From Niallia alba (GTDB lineage Bacteria; Bacillota; Bacilli; Bacillales; Cytobacillaceae): a DNA stretch of 64,000 nt. The stretch is taken from NCBI RefSeq assembly GCF_012933555.1, contig NZ_JABBPK010000001.1, forward strand, positions 4,628,001 through 4,692,000, given 5' to 3'. The notes beneath the pieces were generated by a model. That model searched no databases, was not told where the DNA came from, and saw only the letters and a list, made by a program, of their open reading frames with translations. A program made the position numbers and the translations under genes. Numbering within the stretch: position 1 is the stretch's first letter; each line of letters starts with the position of its first letter. Positions 62,764 to 64,000 of the stretch are shown one piece after another.

Positions 62764-63762
62764 TTAACGCGCCACTCCAATTTGCTTTCTTACTTCTTGT
62801 AAAAATGGTAGTGTTCGAGCTCTTGCTTTTTCCGCTCCTTTTCGGAGAAGCTCATCTATTTTTTCAGGATTACCCATTAACTCCTTGTATTTCTTGCGTG
62901 GTTCTTCTAAGAATCGATTCATGACTTGGAACAATTCCTTTTTCACTTCTCCCCATCCGACTCCATTTTCGTATCTTTGGCGCATTTGCTCTACTTCTTC
63001 AGCACTTGCAAATTCCTTATACAAAGTAAACAAGATAGACGTCTCCGTCTCTTTTGGTGCTTCTGGTGGGAGAGAATTGGTTTTGATTTTATTAATGAGC
63101 TTTTGTAACTTTACTGGCTCTTCAAAAAGAGGAATTGTATTATGATAACTTTTGCTCATTTTTCGACCATCCAAGCCTGGCAAGATACTAGTTTCTTCAT
63201 CCACTATATATTCCGGTAGCACAAAAGTTTCCCCATAATGATGATTAAAGCTGTCGGCAATATCTCGCGCAATTTCAACATGCTGGATTTGATCTTTTCC
63301 TACAGGTACCATATTGGCTTGAAAAGCAAGAATATCGGCTGCCATGAGGATTGGGTACGTAAACAGTCCCATGTTTACGCCATCATCAACCTCTTTTCCT
63401 GCTTGTTTATTGCTGTCGACGATTCCTTTATAAGCATGTGCGCGATTCATCAACCCTTTTGGAGAAAAACAAGCTAATATCCAATTTAATTCAAAGATTT
63501 CCGGTACGTCGGACTGCCGATAAAGGATTACTTTTTCCGGATCTAACCCAAGAGCTAACCATGTTGCTGCCACCCCATAGGTTAACGTTCGAAACTCTTC
63601 GCGATCGTGAATTTTCGTTAAACCATGATAATCTGCAATAAAATAAGCTGCCTGATAATCACTGTTTTCCGCTAGTTGCAAAGCAGGTTTAATTGCCCCT
63701 ATATAGTTTCCTAAATGTATTTGTCCAGTTGGTTTAATACCAGTTAAAACTATTTTTCCCAT
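62764..63762 (-). CDS. trpS: Tryptophanyl-tRNA synthetase
   Basis: A 332-residue class I synthetase that charges tRNA-Trp. The HIGH-type motif is in TGIKPTGQIHLGNYIGAI and the KMSKS motif in LDGRKMSKSYHNTIPLF. The length is that of Bacillus TrpS (330). I chose ATG 63762, eight bases after GGGAGGATA; the upstream ATG at 63801 lies in the leader terminator. It is preceded by a T-box leader, so it is induced by uncharged tRNA-Trp. Confidence 0.97.
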   Translation of the reverse strand: MGKIVLTGIKPTGQIHLGNYIGAIKPALQLAENSDYQAAYFIADYHGLTKIHDREEFRTLTYGVAATWLALGLDPEKVILYRQSDVPEIFELNWILACFSPKGLMNRAHAYKGIVDSNKQAGKEVDDGVNMGLFTYPILMAADILAFQANMVPVGKDQIQHVEIARDIADSFNHHYGETFVLPEYIVDEETSILPGLDGRKMSKSYHNTIPLFEEPVKLQKLINKIKTNSLPPEAPKETETSILFTLYKEFASAEEVEQMRQRYENGVGWGEVKKELFQVMNRFLEEPRKKYKELMGNPEKIDELLRKGAEKARARTLPFLQEVRKQIGVAR

Positions 63763-63789
63763 CTGCTTATCCTCCCTTTTATAAAACAC

Positions 63790-64000
63790 AAAAAGGGCCA
63801 CTCATCCTATAAAAAGGACGAGTAACCCCGTGGTGCCACCTTCATTCGTTTATTTCACATAAACGCACTTAATCCGTACAGAAACATAGCTGTTCCGATA
63901 CTTTGTCTTTTTTAACGGTAAGACGTTCCGCGCAGCCTACTAGTGGGTTCAGCCTTGTAGCTCAGAAGCCCATTCAGCAATCAATCCGTACTGATTCGCA
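63790..64000 (-). promoter_or_regulatory. T-box riboswitch (tryptophan), cut by window edge
   Basis: On the minus strand AAGGTGGCACCACGGGG (63842-63826) is the conserved T-box sequence. A terminator, GTTACTCGTCCT paired with AGGATGAGTGGCC and followed by TTTTT, lies at 63790-63827. The conserved GAATCAGTA-like end at 63990 begins the leader's Stem I region, so most of the leader is inside the window; the extreme 5' end may lie outside. It controls the downstream trpS. Confidence 0.93.

Noticed and set aside
62504-62924. Frames with repeated YLRLSP or LLATFT peptides on both strands
   Set aside because: They arise from the 21-bp TTGCGACT array, whose period is a multiple of three, so every frame stays open.

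Overview
The window is chromosomal DNA of a low-GC, spore-forming member of the Bacillaceae (Niallia, Neobacillus or another relative of the Bacillus circulans group; the genus is an inference). Support comes from an AbrB-type regulator, a GtaB sugar nucleotidyltransferase, a T-box tryptophanyl-tRNA synthetase, a YvfRSTU-like operon, a YtvA-like LOV-STAS photoreceptor, strong AGGAGG-type ribosome binding sites and several near-consensus CcpA (cre) sites. No rRNA, tRNA, prophage or CRISPR array was seen.

Layout. 0-16.9 kb holds housekeeping and sensory genes: an aldo/keto reductase, AbrB-like regulator, GGDEF cyclase, an FNR-controlled metal ATPase operon, small membrane proteins, an HD-GYP phosphodiesterase, a MarR-HlyD-MFS efflux operon, an oxidoreductase, a LysM glycosidase-like protein and a LOV-STAS protein. 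16.9-19.0 kb is a repeat element split by an IS110-family insertion. 19-35.7 kb is a hemicellulose locus that best fits galactoglucomannan: an ABC importer, GH113 mannanase, AGE-family epimerase, ROK kinase, GH1, GH36 and a CE7 esterase. 34.6-43 kb adds an AraR-like regulator, a GH51 arabinofuranosidase, a second ABC importer, a YesL protein and an ArsR-type regulator. Neither ABC system has its own ATPase, so a shared MsmX-type ATPase is inferred. 43-64 kb returns to core genes: GtaB, a MEDS-PAS histidine kinase, a Na+/H+ antiporter, acetyltransferases, a two-component/ABC operon, a DUF2089/SHOCT operon and trpS.

Intergenic DNA is the most unusual part. Three unrelated sequence families form strictly spaced tandem arrays with periods of 21, 41 and 52 bp, close to 2, 4 and 5 turns of B-DNA. 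They recur at seven main loci, mostly at gene 3' ends. A separate structured element of about 154 bp occurs four times, and one copy interrupts a HAD-phosphatase gene whose frame is restored by removing it exactly. A third, GC-rich palindromic family sits inside larger elements bounded by inverted GAGGCTGGGACA-type ends, and the IS110 element is nested in one of these.

Regulation visible in sequence includes a perfect FNR box centred at -41.5 from a predicted start upstream of a heavy-metal ATPase operon that encodes its own FNR-like regulator, a palindrome at the predicted start of the MarR operon, cre-like sites before the sugar operons, and a TATAGAC motif shared by the mannan promoters.
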